DNA of 64,000 bases from Diadema setosum (taxonomy: Eukaryota; Echinodermata; Echinoidea; Diadematoida; Diadematidae). The translations under genes were made by a program, and so were the position numbers. The first letter of the stretch is position 1; the number at the start of each line of letters is the position of its first letter. The notes below the pieces were generated by a model. That model had not been told where the DNA came from, searched no databases, and saw only the letters and a list, made by a program, of their open reading frames with translations. The DNA lies in NCBI GenBank assembly GCA_033980235.1, contig CM067069.1:2348255-2412254 (forward strand), written 5' to 3'. This document shows positions 48,024 to 59,555 of the stretch, piece after piece.

Positions 48024-49461
48024 GTCCCCGCCGAACGAGTTCGAGCAGGGGGCTATGAAACAGGCTCCGTACGTGTGTGTGTCCGTGTGTCCGTCCGTCC
48101 GTCCGTCCGTGTGTCCGTCCGTCCGTCCGTCCGTGTGTCCGTGTGTGCGTCCGTGTGTGATCAAAATCTTCAATTTGCTACTTCTCTGTCATTTATGAGC
48201 CAATTTTGATTCTGTTTGCTTTATATGATAACACTACATGGGAGCTTTGAAACTTCTACGCAGAATTTCAGTCGTGACCTTTGACCTTGACCTTTGACCT
48301 ATATTGTACATTTTGCTACAAAATGCTACTCCTTCGCCATTTCTAACCCGATTTCGATTCCGCTTGCTTTATGTGATGGCACTAGGTGAGGGCTTCAAAA
48401 CTTCTACACAGAATTTTGACCTTTGACTTCTTTGACCTTTGACCTTGATGTTTTGACCTATATTGTACATTTTGCTACAAAATGCTACTCCTTCGCCATT
48501 TCTAACCCGATTTCGATTCCGTTTGCTTTATGTGATGGCACTAGGTGAGGGCTTCAAAACTTCTACACAGAATTTTGACCTTTGACTTCTTTGACCTTTG
48601 ACCTTGATTTTTGACCTATATTGTACATTGGCTACAAAATGCTACTCCTTCGCCATTTCTAACCCGATTTCGATTCCGTTTGCTTTATGTGATGGCACTA
48701 GATGAGGGCTTCAAAACTTCTACATACAATTTTGACCTTTGACTTCTTTGACCTTTGACCTTGATTTTTGACCTATATTGTACATTTTGCTACAAAATGC
48801 TACTCCTTTGCCATTTGTAACCCGATTTCAATTCCGTTTGCTTTAAGTGATGGTACTAGGTGAGGGCTTCAAAACTTCTACACAGAATTTTGACCTTTGA
48901 CTTCTTTGACCTTTGACCTTGATTTTTTTACCTATATTGTACATTGGCTACAAAATGCTACTCCTTCGCCATTTCTAACCCGATTTCGATTCCGTTTGCT
49001 TTATGTGATGGCACTAGGTGAGGGCTTCAAAACTTCTACATACAATTTTGACCTTTGACTTCTTTGACCTTTGACCTTGATTTTTGACCTATATTGTACA
49101 TTTTGCTACAAAATGCTACTCCTTTGCCATTTGTAACCCGATTTCAATTCCGTTTGCTTTAAGTGATGGCACTAGGTGAGGGCTTCAAAACTTCTACACA
49201 GAATTTTGACCTTTGACTTCTTTGACCTTTGACCTTGATTTTTTTACCTATATTGTACATTGGCTACAAAATGCTACTCCTTCGCCATTTCTAACCCGAT
49301 TTCGATTCCGTTTGCTTTATGTGATGGCACTAGGTGAGGGCTTCAAAACTTCTACATAGAATTTTGACCTTTGACCTTCATCTTTTTACCTATATTGTAC
49401 ATTTTGCTACTAAAATGCTACTTCCGGCGGGGACATATATTACGCACTGCGTAATTTCTAC
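48024..49461 (+). mobile_element. HINE-like element with tandem array (family H), nested
   Basis: The 5' GTCCCCGCCGAACGAGTTCG hairpin is followed by a GTGTGTCCG/TCCG microsatellite (48,070-48,150). The complement CGGCGGGGAC (49,425-49,434) precedes a perfect 17-bp palindrome ATTACGCACTGCGTAAT (49,439-49,455) and CTAC-T. The end is CTAC, not the usual CTRR. The insertion point is clear because unit 1 of family I has the empty site (TCTGCAACTTTTTTTGCAAT). Confidence 0.65.
48170..49420 (+). repeat. ~157-bp tandem array inside family H
   Basis: Units marked by GTACATTTTGCTACAAAATG or GTACATTGGCTACAAAATG near 48,308, 48,467, 48,625, 48,782, 48,941, 49,097 and 49,258, with a diverged first unit and a truncated last one. 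Alternating variants form a ~316-bp higher-order dimer (48,625-48,940 and 48,941-49,257). Nearly every unit contains TGACCTTTGACCT. Confidence 0.9.
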
Positions 49462-50266
49462 TTTTCCTTGTTTTGCAATAACTCAAGAAAAACAGCCTCT
49501 ATCACCCCCATATTTTGCACATGTTTAGTTCATGTCACATGCATTATTTCATAAAATAACAACTACTTGATCGGACAACATCTTCGGTATGGTAATTAGG
49601 GTCAAAGATCATATATGTTTTATCCTGTATCTTGGTGAATACATGTCCTATCTTTCCCATATTTTGCACATGCAAAGACCATGTTACAAGAATCATTTCA
49701 CAAAATAACCACTTTTTGCTCAGATGCCATCTTGTGTGTGCAAAGTGGGTTCAAAGGTCAAATGTACTTTTTCTCTATCTTCGTTATGACGTGTTATCTC
49801 TATGGGAGGAAATTTTTCTAGATGTGAAAATTGACATGATTGTCTTTATCGAGCACTAGCTCACTTCCCCTTCAGTGAATTTCTCCCAGATTTTAATATG
49901 TTGTAGCTGAGACTTTGCACTATCGTTATGTGTCCTCCGTTTTTTCATACAATGTCCAAATCATGTCGAAAAACTTCGCTAAAATTAAAGCTTTTTGCTC
50001 AGATGCCTTCTTGGCTGTGCAAAGTAGGGTCAGTGGTCAAACATACTTCATTCTGTATCTTCGTTAGTGTATACGGAATTTGGTACCAAAGATGGCAGAC
50101 CTGACTCCATTTTCTAAATGAGAATCCAAACATCACACGGCCAATGTCCCTAAACACAGATGAAACCTGTATGGTCATGCCTAATGGGATCAGGACTCAA
50201 ATCATTGATTTTCGAATACATCGGATCACCTAATTTGTCAACTTGATGACAAATTCCAAGTCTAGT

Positions 50267-52489
50267 TTTCATTGTCTCTATAGATAACAATTGTTTGCAA
50301 TAATGGAACTATAAAAAGTGAAAGGAAATATTTCTCTATTCCATAAACAGATTGACTACAATAAAATGAGGTAAAGCCAAATAGAAAAGTGAAATCAGAC
50401 AAAAAAAAAGAAGAAAAGTTAAGAAGTTTCAGTTTTTAATAATACAGTGACGTTTGTTGCAATCACATATGCAAAATTACAAAATTGATGATGTCAATGC
50501 CTTAGATGTCTTTCCTTCATGATAATGGGAAAACCAAACAGTATAATCTTGTTATCAATTAAGCAATTTATTAAGGTATCTTTGTAAAAGTCGTTGCTAA
50601 ATCAAAACCACTTAAGAATAATTTTTTGTGAAGGATAAAGTTTCTGCGTCATAAAACTGATCTACTTTAATCTGTTATTTTGATTGATACTTCTGTTTTG
50701 CTTACATATTTGAAACATCAAAATTCCAGAACTTTGTTATTCTATGTTGGATTTATTAAAAACATCACTTGTTTAGTTTGATTAAAGTCTGATCTATAAA
50801 TGTCACTGAAACATGAAATTGTCACTTTAAGAGTTGTCGACTCGCTGTACTGAATGATCGCTTACTGGAGCCTTCCATAAGTGCAGGTGTGTCCTCAATG
50901 GCTGTTGTTTGCTGGCAAACAAGCTCAATGCTAGTATGTCTTTTGCCTCAGTCTCCCAACAGTAAACACCATCTAGCCGAGCATGTTTTTGATGTTTTTG
51001 TTTCTCTTTGAAAGGGAATGTTCATCATATCTGCAATTAAATGCAATCTTCAGTAAATCTGCTGTTGTAATCCCCATAGCAGATTGATGCCGATATTTGA
51101 GAATGTCTGATTTAAAGTTTATGAGAACTTCTGCACCTGATAATGTGCTTTGTTTCATCTCTCTTTGATATTGCACCATATCTGATTTCTATTTTGCGAT
51201 ATATTTTGTTGTTTTTTTTTTCCTTCACATAAAATGTGTTTCAGAAGTCACAAATCACTCTACTACCAATTGACCTTTCATTAGCCTCTTTAGACTCTTT
51301 GACCCCAAATCACTATGGTTCCTGAAATTTGGTCAGTAGGATGAAAATATAGCATTTATTGCTTCACGTTTCAGTTGCTGTTAAAATTCATTTTGATGTA
51401 TGTCAGAGAAACTGCCTCTGAAGCAATATTCTGGCATATCCTTGTGGATGACAAAGTTTGGTGGAAAAAGTTCAGATTTTCATTGAAATTCACAAATAGC
51501 CAGTGGAGAAGATGCCATATCTGAGGTATTTCAAGCATCAATAGGATAAATTTCTTTATAGTCAGCTCTTCACTTATGGGTATTTGCATTGAAATAGAGA
51601 GTGTTGAGGCAGCCTCTGTCATGGATCAATTAAAATTACACCAACCATACTTTGCGATGAAAAAGCTTACTTGTTATTTATTCACCCCCTACACGCCTCA
51701 CCAAGATGCTGCTTCTTGATCTGTGCTTGTTCTAGTTGCCTGTCCATACTTCACCTTGTATGGGTTACATATTGATATATCAAACAACCACTTCAGGCAG
51801 AGAGGTGAAGTCTGGGTGAATGTTTAATCGAAAGCTGTCTATCCTTTCTGCAGCATTAAGTGCTCTGAGGTGAAAGTCCCTCATCTGTTCAGCAACGAGG
51901 CATAGACATAAATATTTTCAGGAAGTAGGTATTTTGTGAAATTAGAGGTACTATTTTGATGACCTGACACAATACTTGTAATACATTTCTCTATTTTTCA
52001 CACACCTCTGCGTGTGGAAAGTAGAAAAAGAAGTTTCTGGTCATTAAATCAGATTCCATTCCATGAGTTGATTCCAATCTTATTCTTTTCAGTTCTGCAG
52101 TGTTTTCTAAAGTGAAAAAAAAATAAAAACAAACAAATTGAAATGACAAATCAGTACAAGTGTGGTATATGATGCAAATAAGCATCAAATTGTCTATTTT
52201 ACAGGACTGAGTTAATTCACAAACATGGCACTAGTATACTTTGATGTGTTTGAAAAAAAAAAACCCACCAAAAACAAAAACCATGGCTAAGCAAACTGAT
52301 TCATAAGAAAGAAGGTGGCAAGATTAGGATGGTGAGAAATAGTAGGGTTAGAAGAAAGACGTGAAAGAAAGAATTGACATGCAATTATTTTATGTATATG
52401 TTTGTACCAGGTGGAAGAGAAAATTGAGTGTTACCAGTGTGTCTGGTACTAGTGAGTCATCTACAGTGTGAATTGATATGATAGGTGTG
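50267..52489. other. No gene recognised
   Basis: Unique AT-rich DNA; short frames without domains. Confidence 0.5.
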
Positions 52490-53215
52490 TGTTGAAGACA
52501 CAGGAAAGAAAGAGAGTGTGCAGGTTGTGAGAGAGAGGAAGGTGTCAGAGAGAGATACAGAGAGAGAAAGAGATAGATAGATGAATAGATAGATGGATTG
52601 ATATGTGGAGAGGGAGAGAGAGATATGTAAAGAAGGAGGGAAGAGATGGGGAAGATAGCGGGTGGGGAGATAGAAAGAGACATGGGAGAGAGAATGAGAG
52701 ATAGATGTGATAGAAGAGAAAGATAAGAGATATAGTGGGTGGGGAGATAGAAAGAGACATGGGAGAGAGAGAATGAGAGATACACATGACAGAAGAGAAA
52801 GATAAGAGATATAGTGGGTGGGGAGATAGAAAGAGACATGGGAGAGAGAGAATGAGAGATACACATGACAGAAGAGAAAGATAAGAGATATAGTGGGTGG
52901 GGAGATAGAAAGAGACATGGGAGAGAGAATGAGAGATAGATGTGACAGAAGAGAAAGATAAGAGATATAGTGGGTGGGGAGATAGTAAGATATGGGAGAG
53001 AGATAAATATAGTGGGTGGGGAGAAGGAGAGATATGGGGAGAGAAAAAGAGAAAGAAGAGAAATATATAGTGAGTGGGGAGAGAGAAAGATATGGGAGAG
53101 AGATAGAAAGAAAGAGAGAGAGAGATGGAGGAGATATAGTGGATGGAGAGATAATTATAAAGAGACATGGGGGGGGGGGGGAGAGAGAGAGGTAGAGACA
53201 AGGATAGGGAGATAG
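52490..53215. repeat. Purine-rich (GA) minisatellite
   Basis: Almost pure GA/GAGA strand. Four ~78-bp units begin with GTGGGTGGGGAGATA near 52,658, 52,735, 52,814 and 52,893, with another start at 52,970, followed by shorter variants. The long open frames on the minus strand here (up to 279 codons, rich in S, L, P, I, Y) are translations of the polypyrimidine strand. Confidence 0.9.
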
Positions 53216-54229
53216 GTAGGCTGACAAAAATTGGTTAATGCGACCAGAGATTTTTCCCAGGATCATGCACATAATGGCTGGCATCAACTTCAACACAAGA
53301 TGGCAGCAGAGTGCTTATTCAGACACTCCAAGATTAAACTTCTGGATAGAGTGGTCAGGATGTTGCCCATTGATTTTGTCTGTTGTATTCACATTGTTAT
53401 TTGAGACTGTATGTCTACCTAATTTTCTTTCCTGTTTTCTTTAAGGTGAAGAAACATTTACTTTACTGGTCTCCAAGACCAGAAATGATAGTCATATAAA
53501 AAAACAGCCACATCATGACTTTCCAATTGCTGTATAGGTTCCTATGAGCTATAGCTCATCCTTAGTTAGAATAGTGGGCCTTGATGAAAACTAATGGTAC
53601 ATGAATCTTGTTTAGGAGTTTTGAATGATACATAAATGTTTTGGAACATGATACAAGAATGTCATTCTTTTTGTTTGGGTATGTGGGATGAAGTGAGCAC
53701 CATTACTTGATTAGAATGGTTTTACAATAATCATTTCATCTGTACTCCTATTGAATGGAAATTTCATTGCAGTGTTTGTAACCTTGGAAGTTGCTCAAAT
53801 CTTAAAATAATAAATATTCAAAGAACATTTGATGCATCCTTTTGCATTCATAGACATGCAAGGGTTGAATGAAATGGAAGAGAGTAAGCATTCATGAAGA
53901 TCCCAAACCGGCCAAAGCTGACATCATTACTGAGTCGAAAGATGATATGCCTTAGAATTATACTCTATTCACTTAACTCTACATGTCAACTCCATCCTAG
54001 TTAATTTGAGATAAAAAAGAAAGAAAAAAAAAACAAAACAAAGAAAATATTAAAAGATATGGGATACTTTTAATCATAACTTCATGAATATTCCATTAAG
54101 TATAACAATTGAAGTACATAGGAAAGGTGTTATTTTGCTCTATTGAATGATGGACTTATTTTAGGATGTTTGAAAATGGCACTTATTCTTTTTTGCAATC
54201 AAATTCTCTGTGTATTCTCAAGCTTAGCT
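53216..54229. other. No gene recognised
   Basis: Unique AT-rich DNA. Confidence 0.5.
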
Positions 54230-54233
54230 GACA

Positions 54234-54610
54234 GTGAACAATAGAGGGCAGTAGAGGACTTCAAAAGTAGCTCAGCGTCTTTCCCCAAGTAGAGGCTAGT
54301 GCAGTAGAGGATGTGTGTTGGTATAATACAGTATGCGTCTGTGTGTCTTGGTGTGCTTAGTACAGTGTTTAGACTGGCTTGCCCTCAATCTTAGCTGACA
54401 GGTGATACAACAAGAGAGGGCAGCATACACATTGTAGCGGAAGTTGTCAGTGCAGTTCTCTTCAGTAGATGTTGACATTACTGCCATGTGTGGTAAAGCT
54501 ACTACAAGTCCAGTGATGGATTTGGTATGATGCCTGCCTCCAAACCCACACTCACACACAACACACACCCACACACATTGTGCCATCATTCATCACTAGA
54601 GGGCAGCAAA
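54234..54610 (+). promoter_or_regulatory. Cluster of three CTCF-like motifs
   Basis: AATAGAGGGCAGTAG (54,239), ACAAGAGAGGGCAGCAT (54,410) and CATCACTAGAGGGCAGCA (54,591) lie in the same orientation. The third fits the vertebrate CTCF core (CCASYAGRKGGCR) closely. The first two are both preceded by CTTAGCTGACAG, suggesting a local duplication about 172 bp apart. Binding is not shown. Confidence 0.4.
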
Positions 54611-57600
54611 CTATTGTGTTATTCTGTAACCAGTAATTTAAGATACTACAATCATTATTATTCTTTTGAACAACCTAAGACAAATTTTTCATTCAGAGAC
54701 TTTCCCATTTGAAGGTTAATCAGGAAGTCTACCATTTATTTCATTATATGAAATATAGTTCTCAATGCTTGAAGAAGGTCACCTTTTAACAGCAAGTTTT
54801 ATTTTTGATCTGTTGACATGCTCTTTAACAGATGTTACGTGTATTCATGACAAGTCTTTATGTCAACACATTACATATGATCATTACCTTTGATTCATTA
54901 CAAAGAAAACACAATCCTTCCACTTCTGCAACAGTAGTGTACGTGTTATCACTTGTGTGTACCTCTTTTCCTGTTCTCTTGTTCTCTTTCTCTGTCGTGT
55001 TTTTCGAATGTATTCTTGATGAGCACCTTTTATCGGCTATCAATCACGCCATGTTTAATGTGCTCGTTTTTCATCTCCAGTCGTTCAGCTCTTTACACTC
55101 GTGTGTCTTCCAATCTTTCCTCCCCCTTGCCTCTCGCTAATTCCCTCCCTGTCACACCTCGCTGCCCCCAAAACAACGTCACTCCCGGTTGCTACGGACG
55201 ACCAGATTATTGTCCCTCCCGTAATGATGTCCCGCAAAGGGCTGAAATGTCTCCCCTTGTTTCGTTGAAACAGTATTTAGAAGAGCCGGTTGGAGGTCAA
55301 ATTTTCCTTTTAAACTTAATTTGTAGTTTGGCATTGACTGCGGTAGTAGAGAAGACAGGAGAAGTTTTGCTAGCAAGCTGTGTTCTGGTCATGTGACCGT
55401 CTGAGTCATACTACAAGCATCCTTGTTTGCATTTCTCCCTGATCAGCAACATCTTTATTTCTGGGAATCGTAAAGCTGAGACCAGTGAGCAGATTACAAC
55501 CTCAGTCACTTCAGAGCTTTCAGTTTATGTCTTCAGCTCCAATTGTCTTTATTTCATTTGAGGTGGTATACTGCATTTGGGTTTAAATCTCTCTTACTAT
55601 TATAATGTAACTTCACAATTATTGTTATATGCTATATAGTTTCACCATCGTTTACTTGATAAGAAATGAAAAGTCCTGAAAATGAATTCTGTTGAGTGCT
55701 TGCATCCTCTAGTCAGATATTCCTCACAGTGTCAACTTTGACACCGGCATAAATATGTTGAGGGAAAAACTAATGATGAAGTCCTCTGGGAAAGTAATGT
55801 TGGCACTAAAGAGAATATTTGGGGTAAATGATAAGGCATTGTTACTAATGTAGTCATAATTATGCAATAGATGTATTTTCTCCTGAAAATGAAATTTTTG
55901 TATTGTATTAGGATGCATTAATTCCCATTCTCTTAACATGGTATATCCAGTGGAGATGTTATCCAGTAGATGTTGAAATCTCATGTTAATCAATCAGTTT
56001 ACAGGCTGGTGGTGTAACAGGGTCATTCATAAGTCATGGCATAATTCAACCATTCTCCTGGCATTGTACAAAATGCCTTCTCTATAGCTGCTGGAAATAT
56101 TAATTTTTGTGTGTTGAATTATTAAATAAAACTATTAGGACAAATTAGCATGGTTTCCTGATTTCATGTAATGGCTGGTCTTATCAGTAAGTCATCCCAA
56201 ATGAGGTAATTATCATAATATGAGTAATAGTATGTTTATATGTACAACTTTAGATTTATGCTGTTTTTGAGAATACAGTCAATGATAGTGATTTCAATCA
56301 CCAAATGTTGTACAGAACATAAAGAATACAGCAATCATGGGTCATATAAATGGAACTCGACATATTGCCATATAGTTGAGCTGATATTTGTAAAATCATG
56401 ACTCTTTCTGTGCTATACCCTACTGCTAATCTCATCAAGAAGTATGGTAAGTTGGCATAGTTTACTCAAGAAATGGATGAAGATAATTTGGAGTATCAGC
56501 AGTAGTTTGCAAATTGTCAGTAGTGTATAAATTGCTTTCTTGTTTATGAATTGCACTGAATTGTAATGCAAACATGACACAGACAGGATTTTTCATGCGA
56601 TACACAAGAACTTCATTTTAAAAAATGCATACGCAGAACTTGCTGAAGTATTGACCTTTAAAGTTTTATCAAACATTTTAGACTTATTTGAGTACGTGCA
56701 ATTCCTTTGATCCATTTTCATGCCCTTCCTGCTTACGTGAGTGGTACAAATATGCCAAAAATGCCAGCCCTTCTCCCAGAAATATCTGGGGATTAAGTTG
56801 CCGATCTGGAGTGACGTCGATCGAGCGAACTTCTTGTGACCCTTGCACAAGAGGGGCGTGTCACTTGAGACTTCTTGGATGTTGGCATAGGTGTGGTTAA
56901 AGATGTAGGAATGATACATTGTGTAGAAAAGTACTAATTTGTTATTTAGTTTGCTCTGCAACGACACTCCCACAAATTGAAATCAGGGTGACATATTCAC
57001 AAGCTTGAAGAAGAACATTATTAGATACATTACAATCACTTCTGACAAAGATGATGACAGTATATGAGGTAATATGAGCCAAATAACAGCCTTTTCTTCC
57101 CATGTCGTAGGTGTTGTTGCAAATTTTTATTACTTTATCACCTGTTTTCTGATATTGCAAGGTCACTCAGTATCAAGTGATTGTAACATAATCTGCACCT
57201 CACTGTGATGAAGCATGACATCCAGACCTTGGACTTGGGAGAATGTTGTGAACTTAAAACAGGAGGGTGGGATAACTATGTCGCTGCTGCCCGCGTGGCA
57301 ATAAAATCGTGAGGATGAACATGAAGACAGCGAGAGACGGGGGTGTGCGCCGATAATGATACCGTGCCAACAAACCCGAGGAGCTCCCTGATTGATGGGT
57401 CTCATGCTCAGACAGATGGGTGGTGAGATAAATCTTGAAATGAGTTTATGGTCGGATCGGTCCTGTCGAACGAGGTCTGAATGACCGCCAGAAATTGTGG
57501 AAGGAGGTTGGACGTGCTGCCTTGAGCAGTAACGCTTGAAAAGCATATGCACACACATCAGACACTTTTTCATCACTCTCGATTTTATACCTTCACATAT

Positions 57601-58154
57601 TGGTTTGTTGATAAGCAACATATTAACTTTTCCAACAATCATCCACCAAGAACCAGAGAAGAGTCCGCTATATTGTCTGCTTGTTCTTCTATCATCTTTA
57701 TTAGGGTTTAGAAATCCAGATCACACATCTAGACACACACATTCACATTAACATACACACATTTATGCAAATATCAACTGTTAACTCGGACCCATGGAGT
57801 ACTTGATACTTCAAAATGGACTTTGTCCCCTCCCCCCCCCCCCACCCCAACATAAAGAGATGATATAAGGAGCAATGTTCAATGGATGAGCTTGAGAACA
57901 GATATATGAGAATTGATCAGCACCTCCTCAGTCTTTGTATCTAGAGCTAGTAAAGGAGAACATATTCCATCCCAGCATGTTGCATGCAGGTTTATTGCTG
58001 TTTGGAAAGTGCCCCTCCAGAAATACCCCTAAAGCAATCCCAAAGTGAGATTGTGTTGCTCCTTTTGGTTGCTAATATTAGCTTGTACATAATAAAATGG
58101 TAAACTCCCCTACCTTTATCCAGCCTCATCCCTGTGAGCCAGGACTGGTTGTCC
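54611..58154. other. No gene recognised; GC-balanced islands
   Basis: Mostly AT-rich. Islands at about 55,140-55,390 (ACTCCCGGTTGCTACGGACG) and 57,210-57,540 (CGTGCCAACAAACCCGAGGA) are GC-balanced and free of simple repeats; both hold 147-159-codon open frames without a recognisable domain. A C12 tract lies at 57,832-57,843. Confidence 0.4.
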
Positions 58155-58253
58155 TTAACCTGTTGAGGATGGTTTGATTTTGCTGCAATATCAACCTATA
58201 ATTCCCATAGACGTTTGCCCAAGTATACTCGGGACTCATCTTCAATGGGTTAA
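58155..58253 (+). mobile_element. piggyBac-type mini-MITE (family A), copy 11
   Basis: TTAACCTGTTGAGGATGG at the left and ATCTTCAATGGGTTAA at the right. Interior diverged by a small insertion (ATCAACCTATAATTCC) but CCCAAGTATACTCGGG is recognisable. Confidence 0.7.
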
Positions 58254-59270
58254 GATTAAAGTGAAAACAAAGTTCTGGTAAGGGCTTGAGAACCCGTCTG
58301 GCACCATTTCATATTTGCTTGCAATATATCGAAAGAGTCTACAAAGAAACTTACCTGGCTGACGCGGTTTGCCGGAATGATGAGTCGTTTTGGAGTATTT
58401 TGAGAAAAATAATAAAAGTCGGTAGACCGACTTTATTCCAGAAGGCTCCAGACTAACTCGGTCTCAGGGAAAACTCGACCCTATTTCAGACAATTTACAC
58501 ACAGTTCGTGGTCGCCATGTTCATCAGTACCCTATAAATACTACGGGTGGGTAGCAAACGAGGCCTTACTGAGCAGACAGGAAAGTGCGTGCTAATCCTG
58601 TACAAAACAAATGGACAGCGCGCGGTCCATCACCTCAGTTGCTGAGACGCGCGGTCTTTGAAGTTTTTGTTGTTGTTTATCAAGTGTCTTTTGATTGTTT
58701 TTAGAGGTGGGAGAGGCGCACACTAATTTTGCATGCGCGCCAAAGAGGTTTTTGATGCGCGCGTTGTAACAACTTGGACCATTACTGCGAGTAGCCAGAA
58801 CGCTACAATGTAGTTTATACAGGCCGCTCCCATATTCTTTATGCATAGTACACCACACTGTACAATCCAGAGGGACAACCAATACAACTCATCCCGCCGT
58901 CAAGCAAAGCGAGGCCGAGTTATCCCCGAGTCCGAGTCTAGCCTGACCCCGTTCGGGTAAATTCTGAGACTGAACGTTTTTAGTTAATATTTCCCATTTT
59001 CGTCGTTACCCATCGAATATCTTGTTATTACAGCGTAATTCCGCATATTTCCTAGGCATACGTTCACATTTTGGAGCAAAATTTGACAACTTTTGTAGGC
59101 GTACCAGAACTTTGTTTGGGCTTTAAGATCACAATTTTTTAAGGATTGGAAGTTTTGCCAGTGTGACCTCAAACTTCTCGCAAAACGTCCCACTCAAACT
59201 AGGGATATTTCCCAGACCTCCGCTAATGTTCTTGATCTTTGGGCAGTGTGAATGCTAGCAACTAAAACTA
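58254..59270. other. CpG-containing region; possible promoter or first exon on the minus strand
   Basis: CpG-rich relative to the rest (GCGCGCGGTCC, GACGCGCGGTC, GCATGCGCGCC). On the minus strand, CAG|GTAAGT at the 58,355/58,354 boundary is a consensus splice donor after a GC-balanced stretch. Inverted segments around 58,444-58,461 and 58,928-58,945 (AGACTAACTCGG / CGAGTCCGAGTCT) raise the alternative of a foldback element. Confidence 0.3.
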
Positions 59271-59555
59271 CACAAAGTTTGTCACATGACCAGTCCACCG
59301 TCTGCTTGTGGGCGGTGCCTCTGAAGCTTGCGGTCATTGTGATGTAGGTGTGTGCATTGTTACATCACAAACACTAGCTGTCAGATGGTGCGATCTTTCT
59401 TCTTTCTTGTGCATGGACACCATTGACCCGAACTTTGAGATCTTAGACTTCGAGAAGTTTGGTTGCAAGTGTGGACAAAACTAGCAAACTTCACGAAGAC
59501 TTTAACTTCTAAAAATCTTAAACTTTGCAATCTTTTACCAGTGTGACTGCGGCTA
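59271..59555. repeat. Dispersed repeat (family J), copy 2
   Basis: CAAAGTTTGTCACATGAC, GCAAACTTCACGAAGACTT and TTTTACCAGTGTGACTGCGG correspond to copy 1. Related words (TTTTGCCAGTGTGACC, GGGCAGTGTGAATGC) lie upstream at 59,150-59,255, so the element may begin near 59,080. Confidence 0.6.

Larger units (their letters stand above)
47208..50040 (+). repeat. Tandem ~573-bp units of family I
   Basis: Units begin with GTTATCTCTATGGGAG at 47,208, 47,779 and 49,793. Unit 1 is 571 bp; unit 2 is about 576 bp once the nested family H is removed; unit 3 is shortened by an internal deletion after AAATTAAAGCTT. Each unit carries GGTCAAAGGTCA-like words. Confidence 0.8.
46163..50266 (+). mobile_element. 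HINE/Helitron2-like element (family I) with nested element
   Basis: The 5' end TTAGGTGATCCGAG begins a perfect hairpin (AGGTGATCCGAG-TATCCT-complement, 46,166-46,195) and a TTC microsatellite. The complement TCGGATCACCTAA (50,221-50,233) precedes a 3' hairpin (AATTTGTCA-loop-TGACAAATT, 50,233-50,256) and CTAG-T (50,262-50,266). It contains two and a half tandem ~573-bp units starting at 47,208, 47,779 and 49,793, and four TGACGTCA sites. Family H (48,024-49,461) sits inside unit 2. No Rep or helicase frame. Confidence 0.65.

Noticed and set aside
48170..49420. Regular direct repeats suggesting a CRISPR-like array
   Set aside because: Units are contiguous ~157-bp tandem copies with no unique spacers, inside a eukaryotic transposon.
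52457..53296. 279-codon open frame on the minus strand, the longest in the window
   Set aside because: It lies on the polypyrimidine strand of a minisatellite; all three minus frames stay open over the same DNA and the peptides are S/L/P/I/Y repeats.
54953..55396. 147-codon plus-strand frame with a hydrophobic start
   Set aside because: The N-terminal half is T/C-rich low complexity and no known family is recognisable. The end is noted only as a GC-balanced island.
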